Counted from the first letter of the stretch, positions 1 through 9,125 are shown. The stretch is 64,000 nucleotides of DNA from Ruminococcus hominis (GCF_014287355.1 NZ_JACOPE010000001.1:744001-808000); one strand, 5' to 3'. Notes: generated from the letters alone by a model not told the origin. A program made the numbers and translations.

Positions 1-113
1 ACCAGTAATAGTTCAAAGTCGCGATATTCTTGATTTAAAATACTGTCAATACAGCGAGAGAGAAAAGTTTCTGCTTTATAGACAGGAACAATAATACTAA
101 CTGTTGGATTCAT
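1..113 (-). CDS. Family 2 glycosyltransferase, N-terminal part (runs off the window)
   Basis: The reverse strand from an ATG at 113 encodes 37 residues beginning MNPTVSIIVPVYKAETFLSR and continuing with CIDSILNQEYRDFELLLV. This is the first strand-helix unit of GT-A glycosyltransferases of family GT2 (SIIVPVYN, then RCIDSILNQ), which bind a nucleotide sugar at the cytoplasmic membrane face and build surface polysaccharide or glycolipid. An AAGAGGT ribosome binding site lies just upstream on the reverse strand (about 121-128). The acceptor and sugar cannot be told because the rest of the gene is outside the window. It is divergent from lon. Confidence 0.85.
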   Translation of the reverse strand, partial: MNPTVSIIVPVYKAETFLSRCIDSILNQEYRDFELLL

Positions 114-244
114 AAAGCTTACCTCTTTGAAAAATGATGTTAAAGTTACTATAGCAAAGAGCAGATAAATTTTCAAGGAAGGTATGAGTTTACACGAAGG
201 AGCTACTTTACAAAATAAAGAGAATATGATATTGTTATCATAAA

Positions 245-271
245 TTAGCACTCGACGAAAAAGAGTGCTAA
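245..271. promoter_or_regulatory. CIRCE operator (HrcA binding site)
   Basis: A perfect TTAGCACTC, nine-base spacer, GAGTGCTAA inverted repeat, the canonical CIRCE element bound by the heat-shock repressor HrcA. It ends about 46 nt before the lon start, so it lies in the lon promoter or 5' leader. A TATGAT sequence at 225-230 may be the -10 box. No good -35 is obvious. Confidence 0.95.
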
Positions 272-317
272 CAAATATGAACTAAGATTTTCAGATATAG
301 AAAGCAGGGTGAATGAT

Positions 318-2585
318 ATGATCGTAGTACCTATTTATGATATGATTATTTTGCCGGGAGTAACATTTTACTTTAAGCAAGATGTGTTTCAGGAATTAGA
401 GATAGAAGATGTGAAAGAGGGAGAAGAACTGATCTTTTTATATCAAAAAGAGGATAAGGAGAGACAGAGCCTGACGGCGGAGGATTTTTATCCAATTGGT
501 GTAGAAGGAAAAGTAGAAGGGATTGATCGGGATGGTAATATCAATGTCCGAACATTTCACAGAGTAGATATTCATAATATAGAAGTAGCAGAGGGAAATA
601 TTTCGCTGGAAGCAGTGAATCGGGATGAGATAGAAGATATTGATGCACAGGAGTGTCAGATGCGTTTTGAAAAAATGCGTACCTCACTGCTCCGTTTCGC
701 ACAGGGATTTCAATGGGGTGTATGGGCCAGAAGTTACATATTGCATTGGAAATCAATAAGCGAAGTTGTATCTGCATTGTCCAGCTATCTGAATCTGACA
801 AATGAAGAAAGATACCAGATTGTAGAGACGGATGTGTTGTCACAGCGTATAGAGAAGATGGAACACGCTGTGTATGAGTTTATAGAAGTGACAAGAGTTG
901 GAGAAGAAGCAGAGAATGCGCAACAAGAACGTCATGAGAAAGTATATCGTGAAGATGCAATTAAGAAACAGATTGATTTTCTGCAACGTCAATTAGATGA
1001 GATGCATCCGGAAAATATATCAGATGTGCGTAGATTTGAGCAGAAAATAGAAGAATCCGGCATGAATGAGACTGCGAGAAAAGAAGCAGAAAAGATTCTA
1101 AACCGCATGAAGCAGGAAGGAAAAGATAGTCATGAATACGGCATGCTCTACGATTATCTGGATTTTGTAACGACACTGTCCTGGAAGAAAGAAGAAGTAG
1201 AAGCTATTGATTTGGATAAAGCAGAAGATATTTTGGACGAAGAACATTATGGCTTGAAAAAAGTAAAAGCAAGAATTATTCAACAAATTGCAGTTATGCA
1301 ACTGAATAAAAAGCAATCGGGTTCAATTTTGTTATTTGTCGGGGCACCGGGAACCGGTAAGACGAGTATCGGTCAGAGTATTGCAAAGGCATTGCACCGA
1401 GAGTATGTGAGAGTCAGTCTTGGTGGCGTAAGAGATGAGGCAGAGATCCGTGGACATAGAAGAACTTATGTAGGGGCTATGCCGGGGCGCATCATGGAAG
1501 GAATGAAAAGATGTGGAGCATCGAATCCGGTTATGGTATTGGATGAAGTTGATAAGCTGTCAAAAGATTTTAGCGGAGATCCGGCAAGCGCGTTGCTCGA
1601 AGTATTAGACCCCGAGCAGAATAACAATTTTACAGATCATTATTTGAATGTACCATATGATTTATCAGATGTATTATTTGTCTGTACAGCAAATTCGTTG
1701 GATACAATTCCGGAGCCTTTACTAAATCGAATGGAAGTAATACAGTTTCCGGGATATACAGCAGTGGAAAAATTTCAGATTGCAAGAAAGCATTTGCTTC
1801 CAAAAGCAATGGCAGGAATGGGAATTAAGGCTAAGAATCTGAAAGTGACGGATGATGCAATTAGAACAATTATCCAAGATTATACGGCAGAATCAGGCGT
1901 TCGAGGACTGAAAAAACAAATGAATACATTGTGCCGTTATGCCGCTGTAAAATTGGTAAAAGGGGAACAAAAGAGCATTACAGTAAATCCAAAACGGCTT
2001 CGTGAATTTTTGGATCAAAAGCCAATCCATCATGAGAGTATTTTAGAAGAAAAGCAGCCGGGAGTCGTTACCGGACTGGCATGGACGTCAGCCGGCGGGG
2101 AGATTTTATTTATAGAGGCGATGTTTATAAAAGGAAGCGGTAAGATTCAGGTAACAGGTCAGCTGGGTGATGTTATGAAGGAGTCTGTTCAGATTGCGGT
2201 TAGTCTGGTTAAATCAATGTATCCGGAATCAGCAGCAATGTGGAAAGAAAATGATTTGCATATCCACGTTCCGGCCGGTGCGGTACCAAAGGACGGCCCA
2301 TCTGCCGGCATAACACTGACAACGGCATTGGCGTCGTTGGTGACTGGTAAAGCTGTTAGTCCTCAATATGCGATGACCGGAGAAGTTTCTTTACGTGGTG
2401 GGGTAATGCCAATAGGCGGTCTTCCGGAGAAACTTATGGCAGCGCAGAGAGCAGGAGTATCGAAAGTATTTATACCATATGAAAATGTGGAAGACCTTGA
2501 AGATGTTGCAGAAGAAGTAAAAGAAAAGCTGGAGATTATACCTGTTAAAAAAGTAAAAGATGTATTAAAACGGTTGGGACTATAA
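318..2585 (+). CDS. lon: ATP-dependent Lon protease
   Basis: Cytoplasmic AAA+ serine protease that degrades misfolded and regulatory proteins. The protein has an N-terminal substrate-binding LON domain, a coiled-coil linker, an AAA+ module with Walker A GAPGTGKTS (near residue 345) and Walker B VMVLDEVDK, and a C-terminal protease domain with catalytic Ser in PKDGPSAGI and catalytic Lys in GGLPEKLMAAQRAG. The frame is open from a GTG at 309, but the only SD-like sequence (AGGG at 306-309) is too close to that GTG and well placed for the ATG at 318, so I choose 318 (755 aa). It is somewhat shorter than typical Lon (about 770-800 aa). The upstream CIRCE element implies heat-shock control by HrcA. 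Confidence 0.97.
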   Translation: MIVVPIYDMIILPGVTFYFKQDVFQELEIEDVKEGEELIFLYQKEDKERQSLTAEDFYPIGVEGKVEGIDRDGNINVRTFHRVDIHNIEVAEGNISLEAVNRDEIEDIDAQECQMRFEKMRTSLLRFAQGFQWGVWARSYILHWKSISEVVSALSSYLNLTNEERYQIVETDVLSQRIEKMEHAVYEFIEVTRVGEEAENAQQERHEKVYREDAIKKQIDFLQRQLDEMHPENISDVRRFEQKIEESGMNETARKEAEKILNRMKQEGKDSHEYGMLYDYLDFVTTLSWKKEEVEAIDLDKAEDILDEEHYGLKKVKARIIQQIAVMQLNKKQSGSILLFVGAPGTGKTSIGQSIAKALHREYVRVSLGGVRDEAEIRGHRRTYVGAMPGRIMEGMKRCGASNPVMVLDEVDKLSKDFSGDPASALLEVLDPEQNNNFTDHYLNVPYDLSDVLFVCTANSLDTIPEPLLNRMEVIQFPGYTAVEKFQIARKHLLPKAMAGMGIKAKNLKVTDDAIRTIIQDYTAESGVRGLKKQMNTLCRYAAVKLVKGEQKSITVNPKRLREFLDQKPIHHESILEEKQPGVVTGLAWTSAGGEILFIEAMFIKGSGKIQVTGQLGDVMKESVQIAVSLVKSMYPESAAMWKENDLHIHVPAGAVPKDGPSAGITLTTALASLVTGKAVSPQYAMTGEVSLRGGVMPIGGLPEKLMAAQRAGVSKVFIPYENVEDLEDVAEEVKEKLEIIPVKKVKDVLKRLGL

Positions 2586-2633
2586 TGTGGTCCCAACCGT
2601 TCGACTTGAATAAGAAAAAAGTATTCATTAAGA

Positions 2634-3290
2634 TTAAGGTAATAGTGCATACATAACTACGAAGTGACACATACTTCCACCCATTACGAATAAATGAAAA
2701 ATTTCATGACTTCCAAAATTTTTATGTTTACTATTAAAAATCGGAAGCTTTAATGCGTAGATAATACCGCCAACAGTATAAATAATTCCGCCTGTCAGAA
2801 GCCATAAAAAAGAAGTATGGCTCATGGAGTTTAATATTTGAGTGAAAGCAAGAACACATGTCCAGCCCATTCCGATATAGAGAATGGATGAAATCCACTT
2901 CGGACAGTAAACCCAGAAGGCTTTAATAAGAATACCTACGATAGCGAAGCTCCACACAATGGCCAGGAGAATAAGTCCGGTTTTTCCTTTTAATACTAAT
3001 AAACAAATTGGCGTGTAGCTTCCTGCAATTAATACAGAAATCATCATATGATCCCATTTTTTTAAAATCGTATTGATTTTAGCAGAAATATCAAATGTAT
3101 GATAAGTAGTACTGGCTGCATACAATAATATCATACTTGCAGAGTAGATTGCGAGTGAGATAACGTAAATACGGCTAGGTTCATGAGCAGCTTTGATCAG
3201 TAATGGGACAGCTGCAAAGATTGCCATTAACATTCCTATAAAATGGGTGATCGCACTGCCGGGTTCTTTAATATGATGTTGTGATTTCAT
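2634..3290 (-). CDS. Hemolysin III family (PAQR-like) membrane protein
   Basis: A 218-residue polytopic protein with about seven transmembrane segments. It carries the HlyIII/PAQR signature: an N-terminal EPGSAITHFIG, a histidine in TTYHTFD after the second helix, and the C-terminal GSHEIFHLFVMGGSMCHF, whose histidines are the probable zinc ligands of a hydrolase-like active site. The family is related to adiponectin receptors; the hemolysin name is historical and the bacterial substrate is unknown. The ATG at 3290 is preceded by GAGGAGGAA. It converges on lon with a 48-nt gap. A TATAAT box reads on the reverse strand at 3341-3346. Confidence 0.9.
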   Translation of the reverse strand: MKSQHHIKEPGSAITHFIGMLMAIFAAVPLLIKAAHEPSRIYVISLAIYSASMILLYAASTTYHTFDISAKINTILKKWDHMMISVLIAGSYTPICLLVLKGKTGLILLAIVWSFAIVGILIKAFWVYCPKWISSILYIGMGWTCVLAFTQILNSMSHTSFLWLLTGGIIYTVGGIIYALKLPIFNSKHKNFGSHEIFHLFVMGGSMCHFVVMYALLP

Positions 3291-3381
3291 GATTCATTCC
3301 TCCTCTTTTATATCAATTGAAATATATTCATGTTTGTTTGATTATATGAATAGTTAACATACGAAATAGAATTAAATAACT

Positions 3382-3410
3382 CTACATGTAGTATTTAAAA
3401 CTACATGTAA
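3382..3410. promoter_or_regulatory. Paired TACATGTA palindromes, possible operator of the hemolysin III gene
   Basis: CTACATGTAG (3382-3391) is a perfect 10-bp palindrome. CTACATGTAA follows 19 bp later (3401-3410). Both lie 36-69 nt upstream of the reverse-strand TATAAT box at 3341-3346, where an activator or repressor dimer pair could sit. The regulator is not identifiable from the window; BlaI/CopY-type sites (TACA..TGTA) are similar but usually have a spacer. Confidence 0.4.
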
Positions 3411-3460
3411 CACATGTTTATATTATACCTATAAAAGAAAAAAAGCAAGAGGAAAATAAA

Positions 3461-3500
3461 ATAGGATGCGAAAAATGTTATTACATTTTTCGCATCCTAT
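3461..3500 (-). terminator. Rho-independent terminator of carbamate kinase
   Basis: A perfect 17-bp inverted repeat (ATAGGATGCGAAAAATG, six-base loop, complement). On the reverse strand it is followed by a TTTTATTTT tract, 8 nt beyond the stop codon of the kinase gene. Confidence 0.9.
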
Positions 3501-3507
3501 TTTAGAA

Positions 3508-4440
3508 TTATCCATGAATTCTTGTTCCGGCTTTTCCATGTAAACCGGCTTTTAATTGCTCAAGAGAAGTGATCAGAGCCTCGCGACCTTCTTTTTGTTC
3601 GATGAATTCAACAGCAGCCTTAAATTTAGGAAACATATTGTAAGTACCGAAATGTCCGGCATCCATATATTCTTTTGCCTGAGCAACGGAGATAGAACCG
3701 AGTTTTTCTTCAGCTGGAGTGCCCATGTTAATACAAACCTGATCTACACTTGTAAGGATAATAAGGAGATCGGCGTTGACACCTTCTGCAAGTTTACCTG
3801 CGACAAGATCCTTTTCAATAACAGCACTGGCACCGCGTAAGTGATTATCCTGTTCCAGAACAGGAATACCGCCACCGCCACATGCAACAACTAACTGATC
3901 AGCATTAAGCAGAGCATTGATAGCATCTAATTCTACGATTTTAACCGGGTTTGGAGCGGATACAACTCGACGGAATCCTTTACCAGGTTCTTCTACTACA
4001 TAATTTCCTTTTTTACGTTCTTCGTTGGCATCTTCAGCATTCATGTAACGTCCGAGTACTTTTGTTGGGGTATAGAAAGCTTCATCATACGGATCTACAA
4101 TAACCTGCGTCAGGACTGTGCTGACTGTACGATAAATACCACGGTTCAATAATTCCTCGCGAATTCCATTCTGCAGGTCATATCCGATATAACCCTGACT
4201 CATGGCTGAGCAGACCGACATTGGTGCAGATGTATAATTATCATGAGTTTTGCCAAACTCATTCATAGCAGTATGAATCATACCGACCTGAGGTGCATTA
4301 CTGTGAGTGATCGCAACCTGATATCCTTCTTCAATCAAATCAGCAATAGATTTGGCTGTTTTAGCTACAGCAACTTTCTGTTCTGGTAATGTTGTGCCAA
4401 GCGCTCTATGACCCAGTGCAATAACCGCTCTTTTTTTCAT
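3508..4440 (-). CDS. arcC: Carbamate kinase
   Basis: Cytoplasmic amino-acid-kinase-fold enzyme that makes ATP and carbamate from carbamoyl phosphate and ADP, the last step of arginine, citrulline, agmatine or purine fermentation. The 310-residue length is normal. The N-terminal ALGHRALG loop, the ITHSNAPQVG segment and VVACGGGGIPV with the following acidic metal/nucleotide loop match the family. It stands alone: no ornithine transcarbamoylase or arginine deiminase lies beside it, so the carbamoyl phosphate source must be encoded elsewhere. It is read from a reverse-strand promoter TTGCTT-N17-TATTAT (4519 to 4491), divergent from the ABC exporter. Confidence 0.95.
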   Translation of the reverse strand: MKKRAVIALGHRALGTTLPEQKVAVAKTAKSIADLIEEGYQVAITHSNAPQVGMIHTAMNEFGKTHDNYTSAPMSVCSAMSQGYIGYDLQNGIREELLNRGIYRTVSTVLTQVIVDPYDEAFYTPTKVLGRYMNAEDANEERKKGNYVVEEPGKGFRRVVSAPNPVKIVELDAINALLNADQLVVACGGGGIPVLEQDNHLRGASAVIEKDLVAGKLAEGVNADLLIILTSVDQVCINMGTPAEEKLGSISVAQAKEYMDAGHFGTYNMFPKFKAAVEFIEQKEGREALITSLEQLKAGLHGKAGTRIHG

Positions 4441-4490
4441 AATTTCGTTCCTCCGTTTCGTCTAAGCAATGTATGAAAATTCCTTCTTAC

Positions 4491-4519
4491 ATAATAAATT
4501 GTCAGAAAGAAAAAAGCAA
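4491..4519 (-). promoter_or_regulatory. Sigma-A-type promoter of arcC
   Basis: On the reverse strand, TTGCTT (4519-4514), a 17-base spacer and TATTAT (4496-4491) lie about 50 nt before the arcC start. The SD AACGGAGG follows. Confidence 0.6.
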
Positions 4520-4547
4520 GATGTAAGTATTCATTCGGGAAGAAAAA

Positions 4548-4556
4548 TGTTATAAT
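4548..4556 (+). promoter_or_regulatory. Extended -10 promoter of the ABC exporter operon
   Basis: TGTTATAAT is an extended -10 element (TG-N-TATAAT) 33 nt before the GTG start. No convincing -35 box is seen, which is usual for this promoter type. Confidence 0.55.
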
Positions 4557-4588
4557 AAAAAAACGTGGGTTAGAATGGAGGTAAATTT

Positions 4589-6337
4589 GTGAGAAAACTG
4601 CTTATTTATTTAAAAGATTATAAAAAAGAGAGTATTATAGGTCCATTGTTTAAATTATTGGAAGCAACGTTTGAATTGATCGTGCCGGTTATTATGGCAC
4701 ACATCATAGATATTGGTATCAAGAATCACGACACGCTTTATATTTGGAAAATGGGTGCCGTGCTTGTAATATTTGGAATTTTAGGGCTTACATGTTCATT
4801 GCTGGCACAATATTTTGCGGCGAAGGCAGCAGTTGGATTTGGAACTGCACTCAGGCATGATTTATTCTGGCATATTGAAAATTTGTCACATGCAGAAGTT
4901 GATAAGGCCGGAAGTTCAACATTGGTTGTTCGAATGACAAGTGATGTCAATCAGGTACAATCAGGGGTGAATCTTGTATTACGACTATTTTTAAGATCAC
5001 CGTTTATAGTTGTCGGCGCACTGGTTATGGCATTTACAATTAACTGGAAGGCAGCAATGGTATTTGTTGTGACCGTTCCGCTGTTGGCATTCGTTATCTA
5101 TGGAATTATGGTTATTACGATTCCTTTATACAAGAAGGTTCAAAGAGAATTAGATGAAGTATTATTGACAACCCGTGAGAATTTGACAGGAGTTCGTGTG
5201 ATTCGTGCATTTCGTACTCAGAAGCTGGAGAGAGAGACCTTTGAACATAAGAGTGATATGTTGATGGATATTCAGATGCATGTCGGTAAAATTTCGGCAT
5301 CATTGAATCCTTTGACATATATTATTGTAAATGCCGGGATTATTGCAGTTATCTGGTTTGGTGGAATTCAGGTAAATGTAGGCGATATGACACAAGGAGA
5401 AGTAATTGCACTGGTAAACTATATGACACAGACATTGTTGGCACTTGTGGCCTTGGCAAATCTGATCATAACATTTACAAAAGCATTGGCATCGGCAGGA
5501 AGAATCAATGAAGTGTTTGCAATGAAGCCGGGCATTGTAGATGGTAATGAAAAAGAGTCAGCAGTGCAACAGACAGAAGAACCAAAAACAGCTGTAAGCA
5601 TGGAAGACGTAACATTTTATTATCAGGAGAGTAAAGAACCTGCTCTGGAGCACATTTCATTTACAGCAAAAAAAGGTGAGACAATCGGAATTATCGGTGG
5701 TACCGGTTCAGGAAAGTCAACCTTGGTAAGTTTAATCCCAAGATTTTACGATGTGACAGAAGGCCGGGTGTTTGTCAATGAGAAAGATGTCCGGGAATAT
5801 AAAGTAGAGAATCTGAGAAGTAAAGTCGGCACGGTTCCGCAGAAAGCAGTTTTGTTCCATGGAACAATTCGAGATAATATGAAGATGGGACGAGAAGATG
5901 CCAGCGATGAAGAAATTTTTGAGGCACTTAAGACAGCACAGGCATTAGAAATTGTAGAAAATAAACCTGGTAAATTAGACACAGTGTTAAGTGAGGGCGG
6001 AAAGAATCTGTCAGGAGGACAGAGACAGAGACTCACAATCGCAAGAGCATTGGTCCGCAATCCGGAAGTATTGATTTTGGATGATAGTGCATCTGCGTTG
6101 GATTTTGCAACAGATGCTAATTTAAGAAAAGCAATCGCGGAAGATACAAATAATATGACTGTATTTATTGTGTCTCAAAGAGCTGCATCGATTATGCATG
6201 CAGATAAGATCATTGTATTAGATGACGGACAGATGGTTGGCTATGGAACACATCAGGAATTGTTGAAACAATGTGAGGTATATCAGGAAATCTGCTATTC
6301 TCAATTTTCAAAAGAGGAGGTGCAGGACCATGAGTAA
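4589..6337 (+). CDS. ABC exporter half-transporter with degenerate ATPase site (subunit A)
   Basis: Fused membrane domain (six helices, residues about 15-310) and nucleotide-binding domain of a type IV ABC exporter. Walker A is GGTGSGKST near residue 370, the signature is LSGGQRQRL near 475 and Walker B is VLILDDSASALD. The catalytic Glu after Walker B is Asp, and the switch His is Gln (VSQRA). These changes mark the degenerate site of heterodimeric exporters of the BmrC/BmrD, LmrC/LmrD or TmrA/TmrB kind. The GTG start has a GGAGG site 8 nt upstream. It overlaps the next gene by 8 nt, so the two subunits are translationally coupled. Substrates of this class are drugs, lipids or peptides; the present one is unknown. 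Confidence 0.93.
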   Translation: MRKLLIYLKDYKKESIIGPLFKLLEATFELIVPVIMAHIIDIGIKNHDTLYIWKMGAVLVIFGILGLTCSLLAQYFAAKAAVGFGTALRHDLFWHIENLSHAEVDKAGSSTLVVRMTSDVNQVQSGVNLVLRLFLRSPFIVVGALVMAFTINWKAAMVFVVTVPLLAFVIYGIMVITIPLYKKVQRELDEVLLTTRENLTGVRVIRAFRTQKLERETFEHKSDMLMDIQMHVGKISASLNPLTYIIVNAGIIAVIWFGGIQVNVGDMTQGEVIALVNYMTQTLLALVALANLIITFTKALASAGRINEVFAMKPGIVDGNEKESAVQQTEEPKTAVSMEDVTFYYQESKEPALEHISFTAKKGETIGIIGGTGSGKSTLVSLIPRFYDVTEGRVFVNEKDVREYKVENLRSKVGTVPQKAVLFHGTIRDNMKMGREDASDEEIFEALKTAQALEIVENKPGKLDTVLSEGGKNLSGGQRQRLTIARALVRNPEVLILDDSASALDFATDANLRKAIAEDTNNMTVFIVSQRAASIMHADKIIVLDDGQMVGYGTHQELLKQCEVYQEICYSQFSKEEVQDHE

Positions 6338-8084
6338 TCAGTTAGAAAAAAAGAATCAGGATACAATAAAAAAAGTTTTTAAGCTGATACGTCCATATAT
6401 GCATTATCTGATTTTATCGTTGATTTTTGCAGCAATTTCTGTAGCACTGACTTTGTATGCACCAATCTTATCAGGAAATGCAATTGACTTGATATTGTCA
6501 AAAGGACATGTAGATTTTGCCGGTGTATTTCAGATTTTAAAAAAATATGCGGTTGTGATCATTCTGACAGGTGTGGCACAATGGCTTATGAATTTATGTA
6601 ATAATAAAATTACTTACCGGGTAGTAAAAGATGTTCGAATCCGGGCATTTGCAAAATTACAGGAACTTCCACTAAAATATATTGACTCACATCAGTATGG
6701 TGAGACAATCAGCAGAATCATAACAGATGTAGAGCAATTTTCAGATGGACTGCTGATAGGATTTTCACAGTTATTCACAGGAATTGTTACAATTGTGGGG
6801 ACATTACTCTTTATGTTGACAATTAATGTGAAAATCTCTCTGGTTGTTATCTTAATCACGCCAGTGTCATTGTTTGTTGCGAGCTTTATTGCAAAGAGAA
6901 CATATACGATGTTCAAAGCACAATCAGAGAAGCGCGCAGAGATGACATCGCTTATTAATGAGATGGTGGGGAACCAAAAAGTAGTACAGGCATTTGGATA
7001 TGGTTCAAGGGCTTTGGAAAGATTTGATGAGATAAATGCAGATTTGCAAAAAGTTAGTCTGCGTGCGATTTTCTTTTCATCAATTACGAATCCAAGCACT
7101 CGTTTTGTAAATGGACTTGTATATGCAGGTGTTGGAATTACAGGTGCGTTAAGTGCAATCCGGGGATATATTTCCGTAGGACAATTATCTTGCTTTTTAA
7201 GCTATGCAAATCAGTATACAAAACCGTTTAATGAGATTTCCAGTGTCATTACGGAACTTCAGAATGCTGCGGCATGTGCGAGAAGAGTGTTTGATTTTAT
7301 AGAAGAAACACCAGAAATCCCTGATTATGAGCAGGCGGTTGATTTACAACAGGCAGACGGAAGTCTGGAATTAAAAGAAGTATCATTTTCTTATAGAAAA
7401 GATGTTCCGTTACTTCAACATTTGAATCTGCAGGTAAAGCCGGGACAGAAGATTGCTATCGTAGGCCCGACAGGATGTGGAAAGACAACACTGATTAATT
7501 TATTGATGCGTTTTTATGATATTGATGCAGGGCAGATTATTGTCAGTGGTCATGACATTCAGGAAATTAAAAGAGACAGTCTGAGAGAAAATTTTGGTAT
7601 GGTTTTGCAGGAAACCTGGCTTAAATCAGGGACTGTTGCTGAGAATATTGCATATGGAAGAGAGGGGACTTCAAGAGAAGAGATCATAGCGGCAGCAAAA
7701 GCAGCCCATGCCCACAGCTTTATTAAGAGAATGCCGGAAGGGTATGATACGATGATCCAGGAAGAAGGAGGAAATCTTTCGCAAGGACAGAAACAATTGC
7801 TTTGTATTGCAAGGGTAATGTTAAATTTACCACCAATGTTGATTTTGGATGAAGCAACATCATCTATTGATACACGTACAGAAATCCGAATTCAGAAAGC
7901 TTTTCATCAGATGATGGAAGGAAGAACGAGTTTTATTGTAGCCCATAGATTGTCTACAATCAGGGAAGCAGATGTGATTCTTGTGATGAAGGATGGAAAT
8001 ATTATCGAGCAGGGAACGCATGACGAATTATTGCAGGTCGGTGGATTTTATAAGCATTTGTATGAAAGTCAGTTTGCGAAGTAA
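6330..8084 (+). CDS. ABC exporter half-transporter with canonical ATPase site (subunit B)
   Basis: Partner of the preceding subunit, 584 aa. The start is the ATG at 6330, preceded by GAGGAGG and overlapping the upstream stop; upstream in-frame codons are inside subunit A. It has six membrane helices, Walker A GPTGCGKTT (near residue 380), Walker B MLILDEATSSID with the catalytic Glu, and the switch His in VAHRLST. Its signature motif is LSQGQKQLL, slightly off LSGGQ. In asymmetric exporters the consensus site is formed by this subunit's Walker motifs and the partner's LSGGQ, and the sequence fits that arrangement. Together they form a membrane efflux pump. Confidence 0.94.
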   Translation: MSNQLEKKNQDTIKKVFKLIRPYMHYLILSLIFAAISVALTLYAPILSGNAIDLILSKGHVDFAGVFQILKKYAVVIILTGVAQWLMNLCNNKITYRVVKDVRIRAFAKLQELPLKYIDSHQYGETISRIITDVEQFSDGLLIGFSQLFTGIVTIVGTLLFMLTINVKISLVVILITPVSLFVASFIAKRTYTMFKAQSEKRAEMTSLINEMVGNQKVVQAFGYGSRALERFDEINADLQKVSLRAIFFSSITNPSTRFVNGLVYAGVGITGALSAIRGYISVGQLSCFLSYANQYTKPFNEISSVITELQNAAACARRVFDFIEETPEIPDYEQAVDLQQADGSLELKEVSFSYRKDVPLLQHLNLQVKPGQKIAIVGPTGCGKTTLINLLMRFYDIDAGQIIVSGHDIQEIKRDSLRENFGMVLQETWLKSGTVAENIAYGREGTSREEIIAAAKAAHAHSFIKRMPEGYDTMIQEEGGNLSQGQKQLLCIARVMLNLPPMLILDEATSSIDTRTEIRIQKAFHQMMEGRTSFIVAHRLSTIREADVILVMKDGNIIEQGTHDELLQVGGFYKHLYESQFAK

Positions 8085-8094
8085 CATTTGTGAG

Positions 8095-8967
8095 ATGAAT
8101 AAAAATAAGAGTCACATTTTTACATTAGTGACAATTACATGTATTGCAGGGGGTGTAGGGCTTTGCCCAATTTCGGCAATAGCAAAGTCTGAGAATAAAA
8201 TAGTTGCAATAAAAAAAGAAAATACGAGTAATTTGAAGCGCGTGGATCTAACAGCGATACTAGAAAGTATAAAACCAATCAGTATGGTTAATTCCAACGA
8301 AGATTCAAAAAGTAAAAGCACACAAGAAAAAAGTGAAAAAAAAGAGTTACCAAAGTCGTATATAATTGAGGAATTCCCGATTATAAACCAGATGCCGGAG
8401 TTACCGACAGGATGCGAGATTACAGCAATGACAATGGTATTGAATTATTACGGATATCAGGCAGATAAAATAGAGATGGCAACACAATATCTACCTGTAT
8501 TATATGAAGCAGAAATGTATGTGGGTGAAGACGGGAAGATTTATGGGAGTGATATAAATAAATATTTTATAGGGGATCCTACTACTGTAAATGGAATCAT
8601 TTGCGGAACAGAGGCAATTGTTACAGCGGTAAATCAATATTTGGATGAGAATGGAAGCACTATGCGCTCAATCGCCAAAAAAGGAGTATCACTGGAAAAA
8701 TTATATCAATGGGTAAGTGAAGATACACCTGTGGTGGTGTGGTGTACCATAGATATGGCAGATCGTTATGAAACAAGTGGGTGGTATACAGAAAATGGTG
8801 ATTATGTTGAGTGGAGCCAGAATGACCACGGAGCGGTGCTGATTGGATACGATGAGAATCATGTCACAATTGCAGACCCGATAACCGGTGTGGTTGAATA
8901 TGAAAAAGAACAATTCGAGTCTGTTTTTGAATCAAGGGGCAACCAGTGTGTAATATTGGTGCAATAG
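8095..8967 (+). CDS. Exported C39-like cysteine peptidase family protein
   Basis: A 290-residue protein read 10 nt after the ABC subunit B stop, probably on the same mRNA. The open frame reaches back to 7993, but MNKNKSHIFTLVTITCIAGG at 8095 gives a proper signal peptide (Lys-rich start, hydrophobic core, cleavage near AIAKS). The SD is weak, so translational coupling is likely. A low-complexity Lys/Ser/Glu linker precedes a Peptidase_C39_2 domain. Its PELPTGCEITAMTMVLNYYG segment contains the nucleophilic Cys (near residue 107), DHGAVLIGYD contains the His, and DPITG supplies the Asp. The family resembles bacteriocin-leader peptidases but acts outside the cell here, on an unknown substrate. 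Confidence 0.85.
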   Translation: MNKNKSHIFTLVTITCIAGGVGLCPISAIAKSENKIVAIKKENTSNLKRVDLTAILESIKPISMVNSNEDSKSKSTQEKSEKKELPKSYIIEEFPIINQMPELPTGCEITAMTMVLNYYGYQADKIEMATQYLPVLYEAEMYVGEDGKIYGSDINKYFIGDPTTVNGIICGTEAIVTAVNQYLDENGSTMRSIAKKGVSLEKLYQWVSEDTPVVVWCTIDMADRYETSGWYTENGDYVEWSQNDHGAVLIGYDENHVTIADPITGVVEYEKEQFESVFESRGNQCVILVQ

Positions 8968-9020
8968 AGTTATTTGGCACTGTGAACAATAACGTAATAG
9001 AAGGTGGCATTTATCGATGG

Positions 9021-9049
9021 TTGTTCCGTGAAATCAATTGTGCTATACT
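9021..9049 (+). promoter_or_regulatory. Sigma-A-type promoter of aspartokinase
   Basis: TTGTTC (9021-9026), 17-base spacer, TATACT (9044-9049). The 5' leader would be about 70 nt, too short for a lysine riboswitch, and I see no riboswitch consensus in it. Confidence 0.65.
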
Positions 9050-9125
9050 ATTCAAGTATTAAATTTCTTGTTTGGTCTGCCATCTCACGGAAGGCTTATT
9101 GAGGAATCAAAGGAGATTAAAAAAT

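Noticed and set aside
3382..3410. CopY/BlaI-type operator
   Set aside because: Those sites usually have TACA and TGTA separated by a spacer; here they are joined, and no CopY or BlaI gene is in the window.
8968..9125. Lysine riboswitch ahead of aspartokinase
   Set aside because: The leader from the TTGTTC/TATACT promoter is only about 70 nt and has none of the lysine-riboswitch blocks.
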